A DNA stretch of 64,000 nt from Curtobacterium sp. MR_MD2014. Its GTDB lineage: Bacteria; Actinomycetota; Actinomycetes; Actinomycetales; Microbacteriaceae. Shown here piece by piece: positions 24,879-34,200 of the stretch. The position numbers and the translations under genes are program-made. Location of the stretch: the NCBI RefSeq assembly GCF_000772085.1, contig NZ_CP009755.1:1240001-1304000 (forward strand). The letters run 5' to 3'. Numbering within the stretch: the stretch's first letter is position 1; every line of letters begins with the position of its first letter. The notes beneath the pieces are model-generated. The model searched no databases and was not told where the DNA came from. It saw nothing but the letters and a program-made list of their open reading frames with translations.

Positions 24879-27449
24879 TCATTTCGCGGCCGCCTCATTA
24901 TGCGCTGCCGGAATGCCGACTTCCTGTGCGTCCACGCTCTTTTCCCACAGGCCCACCTTCTGTGCTGTGAGCACGTCCACGCCGATCTCGTCGGCATAGC
25001 GGAGGCTGGCGTTCTCGAATTGCCGGAACTGCCAGATGGCAGCGTCCATGTAGTTCGCGTTGAAGACGCCAATCTTCGCGAGCATCTCGAAGTCCGCGAT
25101 GGTCAGGCCCGTGACCCGCTCGAATAGGGCGGGGTCCAGCGAGCGGATCACGTGCGTCAGCGCCTCCTCGCGGAAGTCGGTGAGATACATGAAGACGGGC
25201 ACGCGTGCGACGAACTTCTGCAGCTTCTTGCGGAGCTCTGTCCGCAGCTTAGTCGTCTCCTTCTTCTCCTTCTTTTCACCCTCGCCGAGCCCCTTGGGCT
25301 TCTCGCGCTTAGCAGCCTTCAGCTTCTGCGTGGAGGTGATGACCTTCTGGACATCCGCAGAGAGATTGCGAAAGTCCTCAATCTGCTCCAGCGACGCGAG
25401 CAGGTCAGCGTTGTCGAGGAGCCGCGTGAGCGTGGACTCGTTGATGTTGACCAGCAACGGAGAGTTCCAACGACTTGCTAGCGCCGAGGCTCCGATCCCG
25501 GCGGTTGCCCAGTTGAGCACATCGGTCGCATCGAGTTGTTGCATGCGCCCACCATCGAAGGCAAAAATAGGGAGGTAGTTGATGAGCTCGCCCAGCACCT
25601 CGGACGTGGTCTGGTCCTCCCCTGTCGCGAGTCGCGTGCCGTACTCGGCCAATAGCGACAGAGCCCGGTTCGGGTCGAACTCGAACACGTAGCAGGTGTC
25701 CTTGTGGACGACGCGTGGCTGGTCCACCTGGACATCCGACCAGGGCGACTGAACACGGAAGGCAGCCTGGAAATAGGACTCCGGAGACTTAAGCGAGCGG
25801 AGCATGAAGATACTCGCCCACTTCTTGATTGTCACGCCGGTCATTAGCTTGCCGCACGAGAGCGTGATGGAGCCCGACTTGCCCTCGCTCTCGGCTTTGT
25901 GGATGGCCTCGTCGACGGGGAGTTTCGCGGCGGCGCCTTGTCCGGCATGTCCGCCGGCGGCGACGTGGATGACGAAGCCGGAGTAAAACGGATGCTTCTC
26001 GAGCAGTGCCTTCATGGCGAAGCACGAGGCTACGTCGTTCATGTACCAGACGCTGTGCCTGACCGCATCACTGAACCGCTGGTCCTCGTACGGGAACGGA
26101 GGCTTCGCACCGAGCAGTTCGGTCTTCATCTGGGCGGCGAGCTTGCCGCGCAGCATGTCGAGAAACTGTGCTACCTGCGTGGGCTCGGCGAACTCGTAGT
26201 CGTTACGACCCCCACCCTCGACCTTGCGAGCGCGGAAGTACTCGTTCAGGGAGAAGCCGTTGAACTCCCCGTCATCGGCGAACTCCTCGGCTGTCTGCGA
26301 CATCCGGTACGTGTACATCTCCATGCGAGGCAGGTCGATATACGGGTTGTCGCCGCGGCCGGCGGGCCATTGTTCCTTGTTGCGCTGCTCGTCGATGTAG
26401 GTCCAGTTGTAGACCTGGGTCTCGCTGAACTCGCCGTTCGTGATGGCCCGGAATGGCGTGCCGGACAGGTAAAGGTAGTTCCGCGAGCTCAGGGCGAGGT
26501 CGGCCTCAGTGACCTGCTCCTCAGGCTCCTCCGCCTCAGCCAGCTTCTTGTCGGCCGGGTCATAGAGCTCGCGTGCGCTCTCGCGCCACGCGCCGAAGTG
26601 ATATTCGTCGATTATGATGACGTCCCAATCCAGGAGATGGATGGGCTCGTTGCGTTGCTTCACGGCGCCTTCGACGCGGCCGCTGAGGTCTTGGAAGGAT
26701 GCGAACCACACGAACGGGTTCGTCCCGTCCGCGATGGCCACAGCCTCACTGACGGGGACCGTCGCGTCAACGAACTCCCAGCCTTCGAAGTCCACGTGTC
26801 CGAGCAGGTCGTCTTTCCAAGCGCCGTGGACCGCGGGCTTGTACGTCAGCACCAGGACCTTCGACCACTCCATCTCGCGGGCGAGCTGGTAGGTAGTGAA
26901 GGTCTTGCCGAAGCGCATCTTCGCGTTCCAGAGGTAGTGCGAGGGACGCGCGTCGTCACGGTGCTCGAGGAAATACGACGCAGTCTCGGCGACCGCCTCC
27001 TCCTGCTCAGGCCGCATGCCGAAATCGAGCGTGCGGGTCGGGTCGAAACGCCGGCCCCCGCGGACCACGCTGACGGCGGCCTTGACTTCGTCGAGTGTCG
27101 CCTCGAACCACTCGCCCCCAACTCGACGTATGCCAGCCGCGGCGAGCGCGCGGTGAACGTCGTAGTCGCGGAACGTTGATCCGTCTGTACGCACTGCAGA
27201 ATCATCGAGAAGGATGTCCACGCCGATCAGGCCGGGGTATGCGGTGTTGAGCTGCTGGTGGATGCGCTGCCGCGCGGTCGGCTTCGTGGTCTCGCCGACC
27301 TTGATGACGCCCACCCCGTGTACCAGACCAGCGTCTGTCTCGCGCTGCCATTCCTGGTCTTTGCGTCCCGGGATGGTGTAAGCGTAGAGACGTCGTGCCT
27401 GGGCGCCGCCGCCCACCGTCTCCTGGACGTCGGCGACGACGAGGCTCAT
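24879..27449 (-). CDS. GIY-YIG/DEAD-type helicase restriction protein
   Basis: The 856-residue protein begins with a GIY-YIG (T5orf172-like) domain: L-Y-A-Y-T (21-25), I-K-V-G-E-T (49-54), R60-Q-R. A superfamily 2 helicase follows: K-M-R-F-G-K-T (177-183), D-E-Y-H (281-284, in place of DEAH) and Y-L-S-G-T-P-F. A lysine-rich segment (near residues 720-745) links to a C-terminal domain. It is the last gene of an overlapping operon with two methyltransferase genes (ATGA overlap at 27446), so it is the probable restriction subunit: helicase translocation plus GIY-YIG cleavage. Base composition is less GC-rich than neighbouring housekeeping genes, suggesting transfer. Confidence 0.8.
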   Translation of the reverse strand: MSLVVADVQETVGGGAQARRLYAYTIPGRKDQEWQRETDAGLVHGVGVIKVGETTKPTARQRIHQQLNTAYPGLIGVDILLDDSAVRTDGSTFRDYDVHRALAAAGIRRVGGEWFEATLDEVKAAVSVVRGGRRFDPTRTLDFGMRPEQEEAVAETASYFLEHRDDARPSHYLWNAKMRFGKTFTTYQLAREMEWSKVLVLTYKPAVHGAWKDDLLGHVDFEGWEFVDATVPVSEAVAIADGTNPFVWFASFQDLSGRVEGAVKQRNEPIHLLDWDVIIIDEYHFGAWRESARELYDPADKKLAEAEEPEEQVTEADLALSSRNYLYLSGTPFRAITNGEFSETQVYNWTYIDEQRNKEQWPAGRGDNPYIDLPRMEMYTYRMSQTAEEFADDGEFNGFSLNEYFRARKVEGGGRNDYEFAEPTQVAQFLDMLRGKLAAQMKTELLGAKPPFPYEDQRFSDAVRHSVWYMNDVASCFAMKALLEKHPFYSGFVIHVAAGGHAGQGAAAKLPVDEAIHKAESEGKSGSITLSCGKLMTGVTIKKWASIFMLRSLKSPESYFQAAFRVQSPWSDVQVDQPRVVHKDTCYVFEFDPNRALSLLAEYGTRLATGEDQTTSEVLGELINYLPIFAFDGGRMQQLDATDVLNWATAGIGASALASRWNSPLLVNINESTLTRLLDNADLLASLEQIEDFRNLSADVQKVITSTQKLKAAKREKPKGLGEGEKKEKKETTKLRTELRKKLQKFVARVPVFMYLTDFREEALTHVIRSLDPALFERVTGLTIADFEMLAKIGVFNANYMDAAIWQFRQFENASLRYADEIGVDVLTAQKVGLWEKSVDAQEVGIPAAHNEAAAK

Positions 27450-28978
27450 TCGGACACCTCAGCGTTGGCGGGCATCTCCCGGACCTGCGACTCGATGAAC
27501 GCGATTTCGTCGTCCGTCAGGCCGTATCGCTCATAGAGGGCTTCATCCGTCCACATACGCTCGAGCGGCACTTGCGGAACGAAGGAGTAGACCTCCTTTG
27601 TCGCGTGCTGCGTCGACTTGCGGAGGGAGACGAGGAAGCGAACGAATCGCGTTCGGAGGTAGGTGGCGTACCACTCAGCGTCGGAGCTCGCGTCAAACGT
27701 GCCGGCGACGAGATAGGTCTCGCTGCATGCCGTGCCGGGGCCAGCCACGATGGGCTTGCCGAGGAACATCGTCTCGACTGCGGCGCTAGTTCCTTGGACC
27801 GCGGTCATGAGGACCTTCCAGTCGTCTACCCAGGCGTCGTTCTGGAGGATAGTGGACCGCTCAATCCACGAGACCTTCTGGGAGCCGTGGAACTTGACCG
27901 GATTCTGGAGCTTGTCCTTCTTGGCGACGCCGTGGTGGTTCGTTGGGAATCCGAAGGGCTTACGGCTGGAAACCCGTGCATCGAGAGTTGGCTCGTTCTT
28001 GGCGCGGACCTTCTCGAGAATGCTGACCGCCTCGTTCCGCCGGACGAGCACGTCGAATTCGTCGAGGTACCGCGCGGCTGGTTCGCCCATAGGCTTGCCG
28101 TCCCACATTGTTTGAAGCGTGCACGGGCCCGAGTAATCACGCTGCCAAAGGAAGTACGAGACGCCGCCGCGCACCTTGACACCCGGAAATGCGTCGTAAA
28201 GCTTCGGGTAGTCCACGAGCTTCTTCATACGACGGTCAGCGAGCATCCGCGCCCGGTACTTGTCAAGTCCCTTGCCGCCAGCGAACCACCGGGACGGCGT
28301 AATCATGACGACGTAGCGGGGATCCAGGTCGATGGCCTTCTCCACGAAGTGCTGGTAAATGGGTGCCGCGCTCGCGCCGTGACCTCCGTCCTCCAGCTGG
28401 AAGGGAGGATTGCCGACGATGACGTCGAACTTCATGTCTTTGTGCTCCTCGGTGGGGTAGGCGCCGTGGATGAACGCGTAGGCGTGGTTTTCGAGAGCAT
28501 TTCCGCGCTCGATGTCGTCGGGCGAACCGCATTGCGTGCAGCGCCCGCGGCGGTCGAAAGCGTGCTCGGCGTAGACGAAGGGGATGTTCCCCGCGGCGTC
28601 GTGAAATGCGACGACGGAATTCTCGCTCGAGGCGTCGCGCGAGTAGTACAGGCTGCGGCGTCCGATGGCGCCTGTGAGTTCGGTAATGGCGGAGCCGAAC
28701 AGCATGTTCTTGAAGATGTGGTTTCGGCGCCGTTCGAAGTCAGGCTCCCACTCCGCGAGCCCGTCCAGCAGCCGTCGGGCAGCTTCCCGCAGGAAGATGC
28801 CCGATTTCACCCCGGGGTCGAGCCAGCGGTAGTTTGGCTTGGACCATACCTCGGTGGGCAGCATGTCGAGCATCGCGTTGGCCACCTTCGGTGGCGTGGG
28901 CACTTCGTCGCTCGACAGTTGTGCGAGAGAGTCCAGTACGTCGGGTACGTACCGCCTCGCGCGTTGAATGGTGCTCAC
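27446..28978 (-). CDS. Adenine-specific DNA methyltransferase subunit (NPPF motif)
   Basis: The 510-residue protein starts at GTG 28978, overlapping the upstream gene as GTGA. N-P-P-F (190-193) in F-D-V-I-V-G-N-P-P-F is the catalytic motif of N6-adenine methyltransferases. An SAM-motif-I-like L-D-P-G-V-K-S-G-I-F (53-62) precedes it, and C-T-Q-C (147-150) could be half of a zinc site. The C-terminal half would be target recognition: F-P-G-V-K-V-R-G-G-V-S-Y-F resembles Eco57I-like enzymes. It works with the preceding small methyltransferase-like subunit and protects host DNA from the downstream GIY-YIG/helicase protein. Confidence 0.83.
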   Translation of the reverse strand: MSTIQRARRYVPDVLDSLAQLSSDEVPTPPKVANAMLDMLPTEVWSKPNYRWLDPGVKSGIFLREAARRLLDGLAEWEPDFERRRNHIFKNMLFGSAITELTGAIGRRSLYYSRDASSENSVVAFHDAAGNIPFVYAEHAFDRRGRCTQCGSPDDIERGNALENHAYAFIHGAYPTEEHKDMKFDVIVGNPPFQLEDGGHGASAAPIYQHFVEKAIDLDPRYVVMITPSRWFAGGKGLDKYRARMLADRRMKKLVDYPKLYDAFPGVKVRGGVSYFLWQRDYSGPCTLQTMWDGKPMGEPAARYLDEFDVLVRRNEAVSILEKVRAKNEPTLDARVSSRKPFGFPTNHHGVAKKDKLQNPVKFHGSQKVSWIERSTILQNDAWVDDWKVLMTAVQGTSAAVETMFLGKPIVAGPGTACSETYLVAGTFDASSDAEWYATYLRTRFVRFLVSLRKSTQHATKEVYSFVPQVPLERMWTDEALYERYGLTDDEIAFIESQVREMPANAEVSE

Positions 28979-29640
28979 CGGGTTCCTCCGTCCGTGGGTG
29001 TGGGGTGGAGCGCGAGTTCCGTGTAGTGCACGGGAACGGCGTCCTGCTCGATGTCGAAGATTCCGAGCATCCCGGGTTGCTCCACCATCGGTGACCACTG
29101 TCGGACGAATGCGTGTCCGCGTGAGGGCTGGTAGTCCACGAACCGGATGGAATTGGCTTCGGCGAGGCTGTCGGCGCGGATGATGTTGGTCTCGAGGATG
29201 GCCTCGACCGCATCGGCGAAGCCCGCAGTTGCTGCCTTCGTGTTGAGCTCCATGTCAAGGTGGGAGTTGATGACGGCGCGGAGGCGGTCCTTCGACTCGT
29301 CAACGTTCTGCGGGTCGATGTCGATGGCGTAAATGGAGGCGAGCGCGCGCAACGTCCGGTGTTCGAACCGCGCACTGGTCCCGTACCGAGCAACGGTGAC
29401 ATGCGTCAACTTGCGGACGAGAATCTCCTCGAGGAAGTTGCCCGAGCCGCAAGCAGGCTCAAGGAACTTCCGGTCGGTGTTCTCGGGGTGCTCCTCGCTG
29501 GGGAACATGTCGTCGACCAGACGGAGCATCGCGTCCACCTCGCGCTTGTGGGTATAGACCTCGGCAAGATCTCGCACGCGCTGACGGGACTTGATTTGCA
29601 AGTGCTGGAGAGGCTGATTCTGCGGGATGGGCGTCGCCAT
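28975..29640 (-). CDS. SAM-binding methyltransferase-like subunit without NPPY
   Basis: The 221-residue protein has an excellent motif I, F-L-E-P-A-C-G-S-G-N-F-L-E-E-I-L (about 56-71), and the motif II acid region I-Y-A-I-D-I-D-P-Q-N. It lacks any N/D-P-P-Y/F motif and ends at the size of a SAM-binding half domain. It begins at ATG 29640 with AGGAG five bases upstream and overlaps the NPPF gene. The pair looks like a methyltransferase split over two genes, with motif I duplicated. It opens the restriction-modification operon. Confidence 0.78.
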   Translation of the reverse strand: MATPIPQNQPLQHLQIKSRQRVRDLAEVYTHKREVDAMLRLVDDMFPSEEHPENTDRKFLEPACGSGNFLEEILVRKLTHVTVARYGTSARFEHRTLRALASIYAIDIDPQNVDESKDRLRAVINSHLDMELNTKAATAGFADAVEAILETNIIRADSLAEANSIRFVDYQPSRGHAFVRQWSPMVEQPGMLGIFDIEQDAVPVHYTELALHPTPTDGGTR

Positions 29641-29697
29641 CGAGGCTCCTGACTGGTGGCTCTAGAGGCGCCGAGGGCGCGCCTCACCGCCGGTTAC

Positions 29698-30309
29698 TCA
29701 CAATATTGTGCACCGCCGACGTTCGTGGGCAGTCCTGCCCGCCATCCCTTCTTTGCCGCGGACTCTGCATCTGTCAGAACGCCGGCGACCGACAACGAGC
29801 TGAAGGAGCGGCTCCGCGATGTCCGATCTCGCGACTGCTGAAGGCGCCTCCGCGGCTGGCCGTACCCGTTCCTTGATCAGCGCCCACACGGGCGAGAACG
29901 CTTGCTCGGTCACGCTGGGGGCAGCTACAGGAGGAGCATCTTCATCTTCCGTGGCGCTCACCGCGACGGGGACCGCTTTCAGACGCGCGTGCGTCGAGGG
30001 AGTCACCCGGAGTATGCCGAGAAGGAGTTCGAAGCGCCGGACGAGGTCTCCGGGGATCTTGAGCAGCGACGGCTGTTTGCCGTCCGGTCACTCGATGCGC
30101 ACGCTCGAGGAGGCCTGCTTGTCGAGCGGATGGAAGCGCTGGGTCGCTGCGGACGCTCCTTCGCTGAGGAAGCGGGCAAGTACGCCTTCGACGACTGCCT
30201 GCCCGACTGCGCTCACAGTCTTCGCCATACGGGAGTCGAGCGAGACATCCTGCCAGCGGGCGACGGTATCGGACTCGACCTTTCGACTGCGGAACGCGGT
30301 TTGGACCAC
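29698..30309 (-). pseudogene. Broken ORF upstream of the methyltransferase operon, in-frame stop
   Basis: On the minus strand a reading frame runs from about 30309 to 29698, interrupted by TGA at 30088-30090. It reads M-A-K-T-V-S-A-V-G-Q-A-V-V-E-G-V-L-A-R-F-L, then H-P-L-D-K-Q-A-S-S-S-V-R-I-E-stop-P-D-G-K-Q-P-S-L-L-K-I-P-G-D-L, all in one frame. A W-to-stop change (TGG to TGA) would explain it. The composition is protein-like (helical, amphipathic), whereas the opposite-strand ORFs are Arg/Ser-rich shadows. I do not recognise the family. It lies directly upstream of the restriction-modification genes and may once have been their first gene. Confidence 0.5.
29699..29710. promoter_or_regulatory. 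Perfect palindrome CACAATATTGTG upstream of the methyltransferase operon
   Basis: The 12-base perfect palindrome is AT-rich in a GC-rich setting and lies about 60 bases upstream of the ATG at 29640, overlapping the stop of the broken ORF at 29698. It is a plausible operator or promoter element for the restriction-modification operon. No controller-protein gene was recognised nearby. Confidence 0.45.
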
Positions 30310-30429
30310 GATTCCGCTTCCGAAGGTGACGACGGGTCCGTCAGTCGACGTAGGTGCCCCCGATGGCCTGTCCGTCCGATGCCCCGAGACCGACGTCAGA
30401 GTGTGCGCGAAGCTCTGGACGACGCGCTG

Positions 30430-30987
30430 CTAGTCGTCGCTCAGCTGGTATTCGTAAGCCTGCCGGGACGAGGCAGCGTACGCAGCTGAAGTCCGTCGGG
30501 TCGTCGCAAACGACCTGTTTGTTACCGATTCCCGAATGCCCGAGTGCCCGAGTCCGCTGACGTCGCGAACGATCCGGCGCTCGTTGTGGAGCGCCGTGAT
30601 CGGGATGTTCAGCACGAGAAGCAGCCGCGACGCCTGCGGGACGACGTCGAGGAACGTCGCCTCCGTCCGGAAGGCCAAGCGTTCCTTCAGGAAATCAAGG
30701 GAGACGAAGGGAGCGAACGACACGGCTTCGTCGCGAATCCGCTCGAAGCCCCTACGGCGCTCGGACCGGAACAGATTCGGGTGGTCAGCGATCGTGTACC
30801 GCGACTTCTGCGCGGCTCTCCTGGTACGTCGCGAGTGCCTTGGCCGGAAGCGCCGGCCGAGGACAGATTCCCAGCGCCGCTGGGCCAGCGGCGCGGCGCG
30901 GTTCCGAATGGCGAACTTGTCGCAGATGTCGGGCTGCCCGACACCTTGATTGAGGTGACGCGGGCTCTCGCGGAAGCTACCTTCCAT
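30430..30987 (-). pseudogene. Remnant of a DUF5655-containing protein (GmrSD-type C-terminus)
   Basis: The C-terminal ~100 residues read F-L-D-V-V-P-Q-A-S-R-L-L-L-V-L-N-I-P, then R-R-I-V-R-D-V-S-G-L-G-H-S-G-I-R-E, then S-R-Q-A-Y-E-Y-Q-L-S-D-D-stop. This is the DUF5655 pattern often found at the end of DUF262-type proteins. Upstream, homologous coding (A-L-A-T-Y-Q-E-S-R near 30835, Y-T-I-A-D-H-P-N-L in the ORF frame) is split between frames, so the gene is frameshifted and its N-terminal domains are gone. It indicates that another modified-DNA restriction gene once stood here. Confidence 0.55.
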
Positions 30988-31208
30988 GTCTCGCTTCTCA
31001 CTGAACGGCCGGTCTAAGTACTCGAAGTTGTACCCGGTCAGCGTCAGACTGCGGAGGGTGTGCAGGTGCGCCGACTAGATGTCCTGCCGTCCCTCGCCGA
31101 GGTCGGCCCGCCACTCCGGACGGAGTGACTCGTTCTGCGGAAGGAGACGAGCGGCGTTGTCGCATCGCGCCCTTAGGCTTCCGGTGCGGCAGCTGACGAG
31201 GGGACCCC

Positions 31209-34200
31209 ATGCAGATCACCAGCGACAGCCGGGTCCTCCTGAGCCCGAGCGACCTCAGCACGTGGGCGACCTGCGAGTGGGCGTTCCTCCGCCGCCTCGA
31301 CGCCAAGCTCGGTCGTGGCGGCCCCCTGCCCGACGAGCACGACGACATGCTCGAGCGCACGGCGCGCCTGGGGGACCAGCACGAGCTCGACTACCTCGAC
31401 ATCCTGAAGCAGACCCGCGACGTCGTCGAGTTCGACCGACCGGCACCCCCCGATTACGCAGCGGCAGCGCAACGAGCGATCAACGCGTTCCAGACCGGCG
31501 CCGACGTCCTCTACCAACCGACCTTCCACGAGCCGCCCACCCCTGCCCGCCCGGGCTTCATCGGCTTCGCCGACTTCATCCTCCGCAACGCCGAAGGCGC
31601 CTACGAGGTCTACGACACCAAGCTCGCCCGCCACGCCAAGATCAGCGCCCTGCTCCAGCTCGCGGCCTACGCCGAGCAGATGCAGGCGCACGGCATCCCC
31701 ACCGGCGAGCAGGTCCACCTCGTCCTCGGCGACCGCACGACCACTACTCACGACCTCGCCGACATCGCCCCGGTGTACCGCACGCAGCGCGCCGAGCTCA
31801 AGCGGGTCATCGCCGAGCGGATGCAGGAGCACGAGGAACTGCAGTGGGGCGACGCCCGCTACTCCAGCTGCGGCCGCTGCACGATCTGCCAGACCCAGGT
31901 GCAGCAGCACCGCGATCTGGTCCTCGTCGCCGGCATGCGCCTCGACCAGCGCACGAAGCTGATCCGGCAGGGAGTGCGGACGATCGACGACCTGGCGGAT
32001 CGCACCGCGGCCGTGCCCGGCATGTCGCGGTCGACGCAAGAGAGGCTGGTGCGTCAGGCGCGCCTCCAGACCGAGACCGAAGCCGAGCAGCGCGATAGCG
32101 GAGCCAAGACAGGCCCGACCAAGCCCCGCTTCGAACTCCACGACCCTCGCGCCCTCGACGCCATCCCGGAGCCCGACCCGGGCGATGTCTTCTTCGACTT
32201 CGAGGGGGACCCCCTGCACACCGAGGACGGCGTGCACTGGGGCCTCGACTACCTGTTCGGCCTGGTCGACGACCGCGCCGACTTCACCGCCTTCTGGGCG
32301 CACACGATCCGCGACGAGCGCCAGGCGCTGATCGACTTCCTCGCCTTCGTCAAGGAACGCCGTGCCCAACATCCGGGCATGCACGTCTACCATTACGCCG
32401 CGTACGAGCGGACGCACCTGCTGTCCCTCGCCGCCCGGCACGGTGTGGGGGAGGACGACGTCGACGACCTGCTCCGCGCCGGCGTGCTCGTCGACCTGTA
32501 CCCGATCGTCCGCAAGGCCCTTGTGGTCGGCAGCCACAGCTACTCGATCAAGAAGCTCGAGCCGCTGTACATGGGCGAGGACTTCCGCCTCAGTGACGTC
32601 ACGAACGCCGCCGACAGCATCACCGCGTACGTCGAGGCGATCGAGGAACTCCGCAGCGGCGACCCCGCCACCGGCCAGCGCATGCTCGACCAGGTCGCCG
32701 ACTACAACGCCTACGACTGCCGCTCCACGCTGCGGCTCCGCGACTGGCTGCTGTCGCTCCGGCTCCCGCGCACGGAGCCCGCGACCGAGGAAACGGAACT
32801 CCTGCCGCCGATCCCCGTCGAGCGCGAGCCGAACCCCGTGTACACGGCACTCGCCGCGCAGATCGCAGACGTCGACCCCCTCGACCGTGACGCCGACCAG
32901 ACCGCCCTGGCGCTCGCGGCCGCCGCGATCGACTACCACCGCCGCGAGGCCAAGACCTTCTGGCAGGACCACTTCGACCGCCTCCGCAACCCCGTCGACG
33001 ACTGGGCGGACACCCGCGACGTCCTCGTCGTCGAGCGCGCGTCCGTCGAGCGGGACTGGGACACGCTGCCGCGTGCCCGCTCGCAGTCGCGAGAGATCCG
33101 CCTGTCCGGGACGCTCGCGCCCGGTTCGCGCATCCGGCCGGGAGGCACGCCCCACCTCGTTTACGACGACCCACTCCCGCCGTCGGTCACCGCTCCGGCG
33201 CCGGGTTCGAAGGGTGCGTCGGCTCGCGCGGTCGTGCTGGACGCGGCCGACAACGGCGACGCGTTCGAGGTCCTGGTGAAGGAGAGCCTGGCGGTCGGTG
33301 GCGGGGAACCGCACCACGACTTCCCGGTCGCCCTCGCGCCGGCCGCGCCACCACGGGCGAAGCCGCAGCCCGAGGCGATCGCCGAGTGGGGCCAGGAGGT
33401 CCTCGACGCCCTGCCGGAGATGCTGCCCGACCCCGCGCTCGACCTGCTCCGCCGAGTCCCGCCGCGCGGCGCGCTGGCCCCGGTCGCCGGAGATGACACC
33501 GTCTCCGCGGTCGTCACGACGCTGCTCGGGCTCGACCGGTCGTACCTGGCGATCCAGGGCCCTCCCGGGACAGGCAAGACCTACGTCGGGTCGAACGTCG
33601 TCGCTCGGCTCGTCCGCGAGCACGGCTGGCGCGTCGGGGTCGTCGGCCAGTCCCATGCGACGTCGGAGAACTTCCTGTCGTCGGTGGTCCGCGCGGGGGT
33701 CTCCGCCGACCGTGTGGTGAAGGTGCCGAAGTCCGGCGCGACCGAGGACGAGCTCGAGGCCGTGGCGTGGACCCCGGTGAAGAACAACGCCGCCGTCTCG
33801 GCGTTCCTGTCGTCGTGCGCCGAGACCGGCACCGGGGGAGTCGTCGGCGGGACCGCGTGGACCTTCGCGAACGAGGGCACGATCCCGCGGCGCTTGCTCG
33901 ACCTGCTCGTGGTCGACGAGGCCGGGCAGTTCTCGCTCGCCCCGACCATCGCGTCCTCGATCGCCGCGCAGCGCCTGCTCCTGCTCGGCGACCCGCAGCA
34001 GCTGCCCCAGGTCTCGCAGGGCTCGCACCCCGAGCCGGTCGACCAGTCAGCGCTCGGGTGGCTGGCGGACGGGGAGCACGTGCTCCCGCCGGAGTTCGGC
34101 TACTTCCTCGCACACACCCGGCGCATGGAGCCCGCGCTGACGGCATCGGTCTCGGGCCTGTCGTACGACGGGCAGCTGACTTCGATCGTGAGTGGTCGGC

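Noticed and set aside
29902..30489. Plus-strand protein of 195 codons
   Set aside because: Its composition is shadow-like; the minus strand gives helical, amphipathic sequence with a single in-frame stop, so it is better explained as a broken minus-strand gene.
30544..31017. Plus-strand 157-codon gene before the TM0106-type helicase
   Set aside because: It is antisense to the DUF5655-like C-terminus, which matches a known pattern.
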